This document shows, piece after piece, positions 45,157 through 57,221 of a DNA stretch of 64,000 bases. This DNA is from Eutypella sp. D-1. Taxonomy: Eukaryota; Ascomycota; Sordariomycetes; Xylariales; Diatrypaceae. A model generated the notes under the pieces. That model was given only the letters and a program-made list of their open reading frames with translations, did not search any database and was not told where the DNA came from. The stretch lies in the NCBI GenBank assembly GCA_023313575.1, contig JAJTTP010000008.1, positions 124,001 through 188,000 of the forward strand, written 5' to 3'. Position 1 is the stretch's first letter. Every line of letters begins with the position of its first letter. The position numbers and the translations under genes were made by a program.

Positions 45157-45399
45157 GTAGGTGAGAAATATTGATGAGGTAATGAATTAGGAATACCTCT
45201 AGGAGGCGCCACCAGCAATAGCGACCCTAATGGAAGGGTCCAAAGACTTAGACTTGGGACGTCGTTCTCACTTATGGTCACGTCCCAGGATCTCGCGCCG
45301 ACGTTGCTATGTACTATGGACAGCTATGGTCCTGAAATGTGAAATAAAAGCCTCGTTCTTAGGAGTCATAGTGCCAGATAATGAAACAGGGGAGTGAAT

Positions 45400-45580
45400 G
45401 CTCGCCGCCTCCATTATAGACTACAGTAAACTAGATTTCTCTACAAATAGAGGGCTTCGGCCCCCGAGTGTATAGTAGGGGGCAGACTTCAATGATATTT
45501 GACCTCTACCTATACTCTAGCGATCTCGTAGTGGCCCTACGACTTCTACCTGTCACTCTATACCCAAATCCTCTAAAGAA
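45400..45580 (+). repeat. Dispersed repeat, family 2, copy 2
   Basis: Related to 14080-14260. Shared blocks are the GC hairpin, TTCAATGA, CTCTACCTATACT, TAGCG and TCACTCT. The copies are diverged and neither has a long frame. Confidence 0.5.
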
Positions 45581-47372
45581 TGACAAGCAGATGACATTCA
45601 TTTTATCGAAGTTGAAAGCAGCCAAGGTAGGCACTTCGCCGCTAAAGTCACAGATCATCGTGGCCTCGTCTTATATCCCGCACACAGCTTCTAGACATTC
45701 ATGCCATTCAGCCTTTCGAGTGGTCCAAGACATGTATGCAGTAGGTTTGGCAATTTCGCATTACGACATATAAACGACTGAGCTGTCATGGATAACTAAA
45801 TACACCCAGGCCATATATAGACTCGGCCGATGACATTCGGCTGGATGGAATGTATTGGCTATCGACCCATATGTGCACATGTAGACTTTGACGGGTCCCA
45901 TATACCGTTGGAAACAGCACAAGGTGCTGTAGTGGTGCTCAGGGCAGGGGAGATACGGTGGCTTGTGCCGTAAGCCACTGATCAGTTGGCTGCCCCTTTT
46001 TCTAATATAAATATCAGAAGGCCCCAGGCCAGTAGATAGATCCTAGCCTGGGGGACGCATGGCCGGCCCAACGACTTCATAGTCACCGGGACCTTACTGA
46101 TCAGCTGAATCTACTTTCGTTGCTTTACTCCTTAACCTTCCCATCGGCCCATGTGACTACGTTACTATTCAGAGGTTCTGTCGCAGTATTGTTGTTTTGT
46201 TGTTTTGGTGTTTTGTGAGGCTATCCCCATAAGGCTGCTTAGCCCTGCCCCAACTCAGTGCATCTCCCAATCATCTGTAATTCTACGATATATCGGCAAT
46301 GGGAAGTAAATCAATCGAGAACTGAAGGCAAATAATATCGCCGACACAAAGCCAAACACCCAAAAGGGGTTATCACGCCAAGGTTGCCCCCCTTTAAGTG
46401 CGACGGAAGCGACTACGGGACATGATATGCACAGCATCTAGTAGATTCTCTTCTTTCTTCTCTTTCCTATTTTGGCAATCCATATGATACCAGGTAAGAC
46501 GTGTCTTCAGTGCCATAATAAGAGAAAATAAATACAAAGGTGGGCAGATCTGTTAGACGAAAGAGTAGAAATGATGTTCTCTGATTAGTGGGTTGGAGGC
46601 TTGGCCGTACCTTACTCCGTACATAGTCTTTTAGTCCTTTAGAGAGAGCAATTCCATCATGCGGTAGATTCAGCAAAAAGGGCTATTAGTGCTTACGCCA
46701 CTATTGACAGGGGTTAGTTCAGTGGCAAAGTGGTTCAGTGCGGTCCTGCTTCTAAAATCTCTCGGTCATGTCGCTCATTGGGGGAGTGCGCATATCTGCA
46801 TTATTACTGGCATTTTGGTAGCTCGGCAGGAGGCTTGAAGCTATGCTTGCTCATTTGATGATCGCGTGCATTAGTCTCGTAAGACGGGATGCGGAGCCCG
46901 CTCAGCTGAAAGGCAGCGATGAGCGACGGCCTCAAGGACCCCGTGTTCGATTGATCAAGCACTGATGATAATGTTATTGGAGCTGGTGAGCTGTAATTGA
47001 CTCTGTCTTCTATGTATAACTGGTATGTATAAGTGTATATCCATCATCGCTTCACTGGGAGTTTCTCAAGAGCCACCCTCTTAAGCCTCTTCAACTTATT
47101 TGGCTGGTGGTTGGTCTTGCAGTACGCTAACCCTCTTTTCAATCTTACACCCCAGCCCCTTCAAGTTGGGGGCTAAAATAATTCAATATTCAGTCGATTA
47201 ATTTCATGTTGAAAATTTTCCCTTTGGCGCTTCTCATATTCATCTTCCTGGCGTGCGTGATTTTGCCTGCTTTCCTTCCCACACCAGAAGAAAAAGGTTG
47301 AAATAATCGAGTCCCCGGAGCGGATCCACTCTCGGCTACAAGTCCCGTAATAAGACCGGGGTCTTTTTGACT

Positions 47373-50300
47373 ATGGCATACTATGAATCGGATGATGACA
47401 TCGACGATAGGGTTCGACGGAGGGGTTCACTGCCGATTCCAACAAGGAGCAGGTCTGGTGATGACCAGCCATTGCCGGAAGGCTTGCAACATCTCCACAG
47501 AAGAGTCCCAACCTTCGAGAGAGAACGAGATGCGGCAGCGACAGAGGGATCAGTAAGTCTAGTCGTGATGCTTGTGACCTGGAGACAATATGGCTGATCA
47601 TCGAACCCTAGCGGCGACGCGGCATTTTGCGCCAGGGGTCATTCGGCCGTGAACGGATGTCTTCACCGCCACGGGTGAGGTATGCTGCCGAACCTTCTTA
47701 TATTCCGGCCCGTCGTCCGTCTCGGACGGACTATGATTACACTTACCGACATCCTCCATATCGCTCAGCCTCCTATGGCAGAGATTCATCCATCTCTCCC
47801 ATTCGCCGAAGCCATAGGCGGAGGCACCGTTACGAGGATCAATGGACAGCCGATTATTCTTCTGATGATGATTTGGCCAGATATGATATCACCCATGGAC
47901 GAGGTGATATCATGGATGTCGAAGTCCCCTCGCCTAGGATTCGAAGCTCATCTACTGCGAGTGCAGGACCAAGGGTAGTAGAGCTTGAAAGATCCGACTC
48001 AAGATCGCGGTCTCGCTCCCGCGATGGCGAAGCAAGAGCTGCAGAAATTGAGGAGCCTGGTTCAAGGTCCCGGTCCGGCTCTGGCTCCCGCTTACGTCAG
48101 GAGCGGGCTCGACTGGAGCTCCTCAGGATGAGTAATGAACTCGAGAGGGCCAGACGCGAGGCAGAGGAGCTCAGAAAGCGTCGGGAAATCCAAGAAATAG
48201 AAATGAAGCTAGCGCAGGAGCGGAACTTTCGACTACGTGAGCGAGAACGCCGCCGGTCAATATCAATGCCGCCGCCGCCGGCCGTCCCCAGCAATCACAT
48301 ATACAACGAATCTTCAGATGAGTCAGGCAGTGATGCACACATTCGGTCCTCCTGGACTAGACCACGCTACCGAAGTCCCAGCATCTCCAGTGATGAGGCT
48401 CCGGAGTACGAAGATTTCATTGCCTCCAAGGTATACGAATTCAGGCCGTCTCGCTCGTCATCGATAGCACCATCAGTCTCTGAGGAAGGTGGCTCGGATC
48501 GGGAGATTCCGGCAGCTGGGCCGAAAAAGGTTCCCACATCAAAAACGGAGACGTCCCAAATATCAAGCCCAAACACGAATCTTCACATATATGAGTCTCA
48601 GTACACCGGGGACGCTTTCATAGATGGCTCCCATTCGGCTCAGCTCACGGTCGTTCAGGATCCGAAAAGACAGCGGCAACCACTGTTCAGGTGGCTGCAC
48701 CTGAAACAAACTGTTCTTAACCTTGACCAGCTCTCGGATGAGGTGAATCGCGATCCCGAGCTAAGTGACAACGACCGGAAGAACATTGTAAAGCTTCTTG
48801 CTGAAGTTAGAAAGAACTCCAAGTCGAAGCAAAAGGCTGATGGAACCCACGTCAAATACATGCCCCCTAGGGCGCTTCGGTCTCCACTTCCGTCAGACGA
48901 TAGTGACAAGTGGCAACCAACCTACCGACGATGTATGACTTGGCTTTGCATTCCTTACTTCTCCCTGGAGGAGTACTCGGGACTGCTTTCTTCCAAGAAC
49001 CCGGCAACATACCCAAATCAAACGCTGTGGCAGGCCCAATATTCGGGCAATGCCCAAGAGAGAGACATGCAACAGATCGTCTGCCAGATTAACAAGGGAT
49101 CCATCCCACCTAAGAGCTGCTTCCATATTTCTCAGCTGTGGGCCATTGTGCTTGACACTTGTAAGTAGTTATAGAACAATCAGAAGCTGGGAAAATGCTG
49201 ACAACATAATGCGTGATTAAGCTCTTCTCATAACCTGCGGCACAATGGATGACAAGACTCTGCAAAAGGACTTGATAAAAATTCCTCAAGATAGACTACC
49301 TCAGGCTCCTGGCCCAGTAGCTTATTCCAGGATATTTGTGTCTTACAGCGAAGCGGTGCTCTGGAGCTTCCCTCTTCACGAATGCACGACCTGGTTTGTA
49401 TGTGATTTCGTCAGCATTCGCTGAGGTTACGGTGCTCACACTTCCATAGGAGTTCGCTAGCCATTTCCTCGACTTTTGGCCCCAGACGCTGCAATTTCTT
49501 CATCGCGGACAGCCGGTCGCGGAGCAGGACTGGCAACGAATATACAACTTGGCTAGACATGCGAAGGTCACCCTGTCGTTGGTCATCATGTGAGTGGATT
49601 TCTAAGATATCCTATCCTCTAAGATATCCTGAAGCTGGGATGATTTGCTGACGGCTCTTTAGCGATCCACCGAAACCTCCGCCCCGAGGTATCTTGAAAC
49701 CTCTACCGACTCACGCTTCTCTTGCAGCCGAGAAAGATGCCGAGGAGCCCAAGGATGAGCTTAAACCTCCTTCGAATGGGAAAGAGACACCGCAGCCGAG
49801 GGTTGAGCTAGACGCTCAGACACTTCCCAAAGAAACGAATGAGACGTTTCACGTCTTTACGTGGCTGCCACACGTACAACTCTTCTCCAGCGACCATGTA
49901 CCACTGGTCGACAGCGACGCCCTGCAGAAGCAGATGGAAGAGGTGGACAATTACTTGCGAAACGGAACCACCTTCTCGGACAAGAAAGCCTACCAGGATT
50001 GCAAGGAATCGCCGCGAGCGTCGAGTTTCGAATACCTAGAAGAGCAGGTCAAGGCAATCGAGACGGCCAAGAACAAAACACAACGAAAATACGAGTATGA
50101 GGAACGAATAGACATACTGAATGCCGCCGACGTTGTTTTCCGTCTCTTCCTACCAGGAACCCACAGTGGCCCGACAACGGCGAAGTATTGGGGAGCTATC
50201 CGTAATTTGGTTGAGGTGAAGAACTTGTCTATTTGGCTACCATTAGTAGACCAGGACTAACTTAATCTGCAGATGCCGGCCTACCCAGGCGATGGTGGGT

Positions 50301-51939
50301 TTGGCCGGCGACCGTCGAGCAAGTTGCGAAGAGCAAGCGTAATGCGAGCGAACGCGCCACACCTCAGGAGGTACCTCAGAAGACTTACACAGCTCATCCA
50401 ATCGTTCGAGGGCTTGCTTTCTCATGCACAGGCCGATGATCGAGAAAAGTTCAGGATTCCTGACGAGTTCCTCAAGGCCTGGCTTCATCTCCTGATGGGT
50501 CTCGTTCATTCCACCCAGGGCATGGACCTCTGGAGAGCACACACTGACATCGCGGAGAATCTCATCAAGACTGGTATGAGGCTGGTTATCGACGATATTG
50601 CGAGTCAATCAAGCAGCGCGCTTCTTGACAGGGCGGCGCTACTACCTATGGAGATTGTTTCCATGGCCTGCCTTAATCTGTTCAAGGATATGACGGGGAC
50701 TTCTCAAGATATCAGCGAAACTTATTCGGACTACCTCAAAGCTCTCGTAGGCATTCATCCCCAGCCATGTCTGGACTTTGCTAATAATTCCCTTCAAGAA
50801 CTCTGATATCACCACGAAGCCCTCTGATCGCTACACGCAGCACCGCATCAACCTCCTGAAGGCCGAAATCTCGGTTATCCAGAAGACGCTATTACATCAG
50901 ATTTCACTCTGCGGCGCCTTCTTCCCAACCGCACCAAAGCAGACGCCTCCAAGTGGCCTGCCGGGAGCAGGTCCACCAGTGTCTCGAACAGCTATGATCG
51001 AAAGGGAAAGAAGCTATAGCATGCCCGAGTACGATAGAAGTCACTCCAAGAATCGAAGCCGTAGCCGGGTGTCCCCGAGCTATTATGATCCAAGTCCAGG
51101 CTATCAGCCCACAGAACGGACCGTCTCCATTAATCGGGTCCGCGAATTGGATGCACCGAGCCATAGGCAGAGAAACAGGAGCCATTTCGACGATGACGAC
51201 GAACCGTTCGGTGCCAACTATACCGCAACCAGAGACCGCTACGAAGACGATGACTGGACACTGCACGATTCGGTGTTAAATCCGCAGGAGCTCTACAAGC
51301 TAAATCCCACATACTGGGGCGGCTTCCGTGACATGCTGGCCACGGAATGTGTGCGGCTCGTCCAGCGGAGGTTAGAAGAGTTTGATCAGTACGATGACTA
51401 CGCCAAGGGACTTGAACGAGATGTAAGTCCATCTGTGAATTCAAGTAGTAGTCTCAAGCTGAAACGCCATTACTGACGTATCATAGAACGCGAATAGGGT
51501 AGACATCACCAAGGGGCGACAGGAGATGGCGATCTACGCATTCACAATAACCACAGTCATCTTCCTCCCTCTCTCCGCCGTGTCCAGCATCTTCGGCATG
51601 AACACAAATGACATCAGAGACATGGATAAAAGTCAGTGGCTCTACTGGGCGACGGCCCTACCCGTGACTTTCTCCGTCATCATTATCGGGCTTTGGTGGA
51701 TGGGCGAGCTGGGCAATGCGCTGAGATGGCTTTTCAGGAGGGCGAGAAGCGATGGGTATGCGCTGAGCAGACCGGGTGGAAGGGTAATCGAAATGGTTCC
51801 GGGGGATTTTATGCCTCGCCTTAGGAGGCGGCAGGAGGGCGCTCCGCCTGTGCGCTATGTTGAAAGACGCCCTGGAGTGGTTGCTGTCGATGAGACCGGT
51901 CGACCAGTTCACTACCGCAGTAATAGTGATTGGATTTAG
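47373..51939 (+). CDS. Very long CorA-like membrane protein with SR-rich N-terminus
   Basis: Model: join(47373..47552, 47612..49160, 49222..49397, 49450..49589, 49663..50215, 50273..50746, 50799..51422, 51487..51939), 1382 aa, all phases consistent. The C-terminus carries the CorA/Mrs2/ZntB signature: a membrane helix ending in FGMN (GMN at about 1269-1271), a short polar loop (TNDIRDMDKSQ), a second helix (WLYWATALPVTFSVIIIGLWW) and a cytosolic tail. GMN forms the ion-selective mouth of CorA channels. The first 500 residues are unlike bacterial CorA: Arg/Ser-rich segments with SRSRSRSR runs, a predicted coiled coil at about 220-275 (Arg/Glu/Leu-rich), and Pro/Ser-rich linkers. The middle (C-T-W-L-C-I-P-Y-F region, SLLITCGTMDD) fits fungal CorA-like proteins of unknown role. 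A second acidic/Arg disorder block lies at about 1080-1160. Mg2+ or Zn2+ transport is inferred; membrane location is unknown. Confidence 0.85.
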
Positions 51940-52332
51940 GCCGTAGGCTTGCTGGTGTACTACCTAAGTACGTAGGATTACTGAAATAAATATATATGTA
52001 CCTAGACATGTCATGCAGCTAAGCGAGATAAGTTACTGCATCCCCTATTGTTCTGTCTCCGCAATGACCTCATATGTCGGGGTTCTTAGGCCGTTTGTTA
52101 CCGCTTTAGGCCGCCCGCCTGCTAGTCCGCCAGCCCGCGTACTATGTAGTGCTTCTGCTTGCTTATTATGCGCTAAAGCTAAGCTGTCGTCGCGGCAAGC
52201 ACCGAATACACCCACCAAAATCGCCACCAACCACCATCAACACCAACACCAGCACCACTACCATATAGATACCATAGTAAATACAAGGTATATTGTCTTG
52301 TTTCTCGGCCCCACCGCGATGAATCCATCGAG

Positions 52333-53618
52333 ATGGCTACACTAGTACGCCCAACGATGATGATCCGCTCCGTAGCCCTCCGGCGAGCGCCTCCCACCAG
52401 GACGTGCGCAGCCGCCGTCGGCGCCGCCGCGACTTCGTATATACGACGTTACGCGACAACATCCGACATCAGAAACCCAGGAGCCACGGCACAACAACAG
52501 CAGCAACAGCAACAGCGGCGCCCCGATAACTCCGTGAGGATAGTCGAGGTCGGCCCCCGCGACGGCCTTCAGAACGAGAAGAAGGTCATCCCCCTCGCGA
52601 CCAAGATCGAGCTGATCGAGAGGCTGGCCCGGACGGGCGTCTCCACCATCGAGGGCGGCGCTTTCGTCTCGCCCAAATGGGTACCTCAGGTGTGTGTACT
52701 TGTCGACTCTGTGCCCGCCCGGGGGGGTTCAATGTTCAGTTCAATTGGCCTAATTTCGACTCCTTCTGTCTGCAGATGGACAACTCGAGCGACGTCCTCG
52801 AACACATCCTCACCCGGAAAATCGACTCCCCGGCCCCCGTGACGTACTCCTTCCTAGCCCCGAACGCGAAGGCCCTCGAGAACGCGACCACCATCCTTGA
52901 GAAGAACCCGGGGACCTACCTAACGCAGGCGGAGGCGGAGGCGGGAGCGGGGGTAGAGGCGGGAACCACGAAGAAGCCGGCGCTCGAGCTAGCCGTCTTC
53001 GCGGCCGCGACGGAGAGCTTCTCGCAGCGGAACCTGAACTGCGACATCGCGACGTCGCTGGAGCGGTTCCGGGACGTGATCCAGGGGGCGAAGCAGCTGG
53101 GCTTGCGGGCGCGGGCGTACGTGTCGGTGGTGCTGGGGTGTCCGTTCGAAGGGTACGACGTGGACCCGCACCGGGTAGCGGAGATCGCGACGTCGCTGCT
53201 GGAGATGGGGGCGGATGAGATCTCGCTGGGCGACACGACGGGGATGGGCACGGCGCCTCGGACGCAGGAGCTGCTGCGCTGCGTCGCGGCCGCCGGCATC
53301 CGCAGCGAGGACCTCGCCATGCACTTCCACGACACCTATGGCCAGGCCCTCGTCAACACCGCCGTCGCCCTCGAACGCGGCGTCCGCACCTTCGACGGCG
53401 CCGTTGCCGGCCTCGGCGGCTGCCCCTACAGCCCCGGCGCCACCGGCAACGTCGCCACAGAGAACCTCGTCTACTTCGTCGAGACCCTCGGCATGGACAC
53501 CGGCATCGACCTCGACGCCATGGCCGACATCGGTGCCTGGATCTCTGCCGAGCTCGGCAAGCCCAACGAATCCACCGTTGGGAAGGCCAGGTTGAGCGCC
53601 CGGAAACGCTCGGACTAA
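52333..53618 (+). CDS. Hydroxymethylglutaryl-CoA lyase, mitochondrial
   Basis: Model: join(52333..52689, 52776..53618), 399 aa, one 86-nt intron (GTGTGT...CTGCAG). The Arg/Ala-rich first 40 residues, without acids, look like a mitochondrial targeting peptide. A run of eight Gln follows (about residues 54-61). The TIM-barrel core has [12 protein letters not shown] (metal and catalytic Asp), [37 protein letters not shown] (HxH metal ligands) and [20 protein letters not shown] with the signature Cys. It cleaves HMG-CoA to acetyl-CoA and acetoacetate, the last step of leucine breakdown. An Ala/Glu-rich insert ([11 protein letters not shown]) sits mid-barrel. No peroxisomal C-terminal signal is seen. 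It lies about 400 bp downstream of the CorA-like gene in the same direction. Start choice: first in-frame ATG; a later ATG pair (52357, 52360) would shorten the leader slightly. Confidence 0.93.
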
Positions 53619-54386
53619 GCGCTGTCCTCTTGTTTTTTCCCCTCTTCTCTTCTCTACCGATGTGCATCTATGAATTCACGCGTAACATGTTGATACGAAA
53701 AATATATATATACTAGTATGAACCATATTGTTGAGCTGTGACTGCTGAGGCTGTAGCATAGCCATCGAGCGGCGTATATGTCGTCTCCCGTCGTAATGAG
53801 ATCAAGCGTCTGTATAAGACGTGTCGCTCTTCTCTTGCACTATAACAAAGACCTCGAGACTGATAACCACGGCCTCCCCAAGACGTACATGTAGACGCCC
53901 CATCAGTCGGCTGGAATGAGGACGATTCTCCATGCATACGTATACTTTTACTAGACAATGTAGGTTTGTGCACAAGACCGGAAACCTGATACCCTCATTC
54001 GTAAAGTAAAATGAAAATTTCCTGCACATGTCGCGCCGTCCGTTGGAACCACTAATTCGTCTATATGAACATAACCTTACGTACTTTCATCATGATATTT
54101 TATGCTATGCCACACACGCCATGCTACAAAATAGATAAAACAAAACAAAGTCCGCCCCCCCCCCCCCCACCCCCAAAAAAAACCCCCGGGGGAAAAGAGG
54201 AAGTGAGAAAACACACATGCCCCCATATTTCATCCTATTTCATCACCTCCGGCACCTAAGCCCCCATTCCCCGAATGTTTGGCCCGCCCGGACATGAAAC
54301 CCCACTTTGGTATCTACACAACCACCGCACCAGCTAAATCCACAAACAACTCATCCTCCCCGCCGTTTCCGGGACGTGTTCGCCTG
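53619..54386. other. Convergent spacer with a C14 run
   Basis: Lies between HMG-CoA lyase (+) and palA (-). It holds two 3' UTRs and a C14 run (54155-54168) next to an A run. No gene. Confidence 0.45.
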
Positions 54387-57221
54387 CTAACCGAACCTGA
54401 TGCCAGCGCTCGGGTTCCAGGTCCCGCTAACGTGGGAGGGCGCAGAGGGAGTGGTCGCCTGGCTACCTAGACCTGGACCCGGCACCTGCTGCTGTTGCTG
54501 TTGTTGTTGAGTAGAAGTTGAAGAAGGGGCGGGGGCGGGGGCGGGAGCACCAGCGAATCTGATTCCCATGTCCGGGTTCCACATGGCCTGCATGGGGATC
54601 GGGTTCGCGCGCTGAGGCTGGGGCTGCTGAGGCGGTTGGGGCTGGGGCTGAGGCGGCGTCGCCGCGGCCGGCGATGCCCATGGGGGTGTGTGGACAGGTT
54701 GGGCCGGGGCCATGGTCGGTGGGCTATGCACGCGAGGCTGCTGCTGCTGCGGTGGCGGTAGCGACGGCTGCTGCTGTTGCTGGTGTCCGAGACTGAGGCC
54801 CTGCAAGGGGGGCATGGAGAGCTCGTCCTCGAGGGCGCGGGCCTCCGCGCGGCGCTCGGCGACGAAGGCGCGGGCGCTGTCGCGGAAGCCGCCGACGATG
54901 CGGCTGAGGTCGTTGTAGAACTTGCGGCCGACCTCGACGTTGCTGACCAGCTCCTTGTACTTATAGTAGGCGTTCTCGAGTCGCTGCAGGGCCTGCTCGC
55001 GCTCGCTCCCGCCGGCAGCCGACGCGGACCGCCGCTTCTGCGACTCGAACTCCCGGCTCGCCCGGTGCACCTCCGCCAGCGACCGGTCCTGCTCCTGCGC
55101 CTCGCGCTGCACGAGCTCGAGCTCCGGCTCGTACAGTCGGTCCAGCCGCTTCTCGAAGAAGGCCTCGAAGTGCGCCGGCACGATGGCGGCGCCCGCCGCG
55201 CTCGTACGTTCTAGCCGCGCCGCCTCCGCCAGAATGTCCGACTTAATATCGTCGCCGCGCGCCTTCTCGCGGAGCGCCTCCGCCTTGCGCCGGCGCCGGC
55301 TCTCAAGCCGCGTCACTTCCGTATACACCGCCCGGAGACGGTTGATGGCGGGCTTGAGCGCCTCGGGGATCTCCATGCGCCGCGACGACGGCACAAAGTC
55401 CATGATTCCCCTGTCCGGTCCCGCAAGTATCGCTAGTTGCGGCTCGACGGTATAGAACTTCTCTCGTACCACGCCATCGCTACTGGCGCTATTGGCGAAC
55501 CAACCTTCGGCCTCGGTCACCTGGTTCCAGAGCTTCGCGCCCTGGTTCGGCTCGACCCGGCTCTCGGGCCGCGCCCATCGGTCCGTTCCAAACTTCCGTC
55601 GGAGTCGCTGATCTTCCTCTTCCTCCGCCTGAAGAAGCTCCCTGCCCTCTTCGAAAACCGCGATATCGGCGGCCCGTAGCTTGTCGATATCCGCGAAGCA
55701 CCTCTGCAACTTGTGTATGGCATCCGCCTGCCGTATTTCCTCCGCATGTTGCACAAGAGTGCCGGGAAGCCCCATCGGCTTTTCAAAGGCTTGGAACGAG
55801 CCCGGAAGGTTGAGCGACGACAGGATCTCATGGATCCTCTCGTTCAGATTCTCGAGCTCTCCGATGATATTCTGGTTGACGAGCCGGTCTCGTCTCTCCT
55901 CGTAGATGGACACGGCGATATGGACGGAGTGTGGAACAAGTTTGGTGAAGAGGGCTGGTCCAAACTCGCCTTTTTCGCCGAGGTATTCCAGGGGTTTCGT
56001 TACTTGGGCAGGAGTTCGTGGCGCCGCCATGGTAGCCCTATCTAGTATTTTAAGTTCGGATTTAGATGGTTCGGGGTCTAAGGCGGGTTAGTTAGCTCTG
56101 CATTCCAACGCGGGCTTAGGCGCAAGAGATGGCCTCAACATACTAAGGTAGATCTTATCGTTATCCCTCTCCGCTCGTTTCAGGTCCTCCTCAACCTTCC
56201 GCTTGAGCCCGTTCAGATCATCCACCACGGTTTTATGCAGGTAGCCGCCCCTGCTCTCTTTAAGCCCCTCGTTTACGCAGGCGACGGCGTCCCGCAGCCT
56301 CGCGACCTCCTCGCCGAACTTTCTCTTTTCGAGACAGTCACAGGCAGCCCTGTATTGGGCGGCGGCGGCGAAGTGGTGATGCTTCGCGCTCATGTGATGA
56401 ATCCAACTGCTGCTGATGGCCTCCGAGCGCATGGCAGCCTCGGCAGCCAGATTGTAGAAGTCGGAGACCTTGGCGGCTAGTTTCGCGATAGAGGCATCTT
56501 TATAACCGTCCATAACAGCCTTCTGCCAGTAACATTCCTGTGCCTGAGCTAGTTGGAGCTGCACGAGAGATTCGAGGGTGTGTTCGTCCATGTCTTCGGG
56601 TGGTGTGGTGCGTAGCTCGGGTACGATTTGGTTCTTCAGGTGCTGCAGGACACCAGCGGACTGGCTGAAGTAGCTAGAAGCGGTTTTCAGGCCTTCGGTA
56701 TCGCTGCGGTTACTGGCGATGGCCAGCTGGGAGTAGAGGGCGGCGAGGTTGTAGAGGATGTTCGCGAGTTCGAACTGTAGGTTGTTGTGGACGATGGGTC
56801 GTTCCGTATTGTAGCCCAGTGAGGGATACCAGGTAAAGTCGGCGCCGATCTATTCATGCATATAGACAGACACACGCAGGCAAATACCGTCAGCTCCTAC
56901 ATATTCGTACTATTCGTGCTCTTTCTTATACGATTCGAACTAGGTCCGGGCCAAGTCCATACGATAAACACGTACATCTATAGGGAACTTCCCGCTCATC
57001 CACACCAAATGCGCGGCGTATCCCTGAAGCTCCTTGATCCCACTGGGATGCGCCTCGCGCACGTTCACGGCGTTACGTCGCAGGTCATCGACAACCTCGA
57101 GGTCCTGCCGAAACATGTCCGGGTGCTGGTCATATTTGGTGGATATGTATTTTCGTACAGCGGAAGATAGCGATAGTTGGGTTCCCTTCCGGAAGGGGAC
57201 CCCTAGGATATTGCTCTGCAT
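54387..57221 (-). CDS. palA: PalA/Rim20, BRO1-domain pH-response regulator
   Basis: Model: complement(54387..56041, 56144..56849, 56976..57221), 868 aa, in the usual PalA size range. The start (MQSNILGVPFRKGTQ, then SAVRKYISTKYDQHPDMF) is the classic N-I-L-x-x-P-F-R opening of PalA/Rim20. The BRO1 domain fills about residues 1-355, including DFTWYPSLGYNT and LQLAQAQECYWQKA at the ESCRT-III (Snf7/Vps32) binding surface. A coiled-coil V domain follows, then a Pro/Gln-rich tail. PalA binds PalC/Vps32 and the transcription factor PacC/Rim101 at the endosome and presents PacC for PalB cleavage at alkaline pH. The last intron ends at CTAG with exon 3 at 56041; this choice keeps phase and gives NRATMAAPRTP. 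The tail has the motif WNP-x2-GIRF twice, once 50 residues before the end and once at the very C-terminus. The 126-nt first intron uses GTACGT. Confidence 0.92.

Larger units (their letters stand above)
42880..47372. other. 4.5-kb gene-free repeat graveyard
   Basis: AT-rich with no intact gene. It includes GCGCGTCAAAA tandem motifs near 43660-43682, which look like transposon terminal sequence, a complete 155-bp LTR-like element (45002-45156) and the second copy of dispersed repeat family 2. A 60-codon hydrophobic minus-strand frame at 46255-46437 may be a relic of a membrane-protein gene. An A-box-like TTAGTTCAGTGG at about 46714 lacks the rest of a tRNA. Confidence 0.5.

Noticed and set aside
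46700..46960. tRNA or SINE candidate (A-box-like TTAGTTCAGTGG, distant GTTCGATT)
   Set aside because: The boxes are about 230 nt apart and no cloverleaf can be drawn; no acceptor stem pairs.
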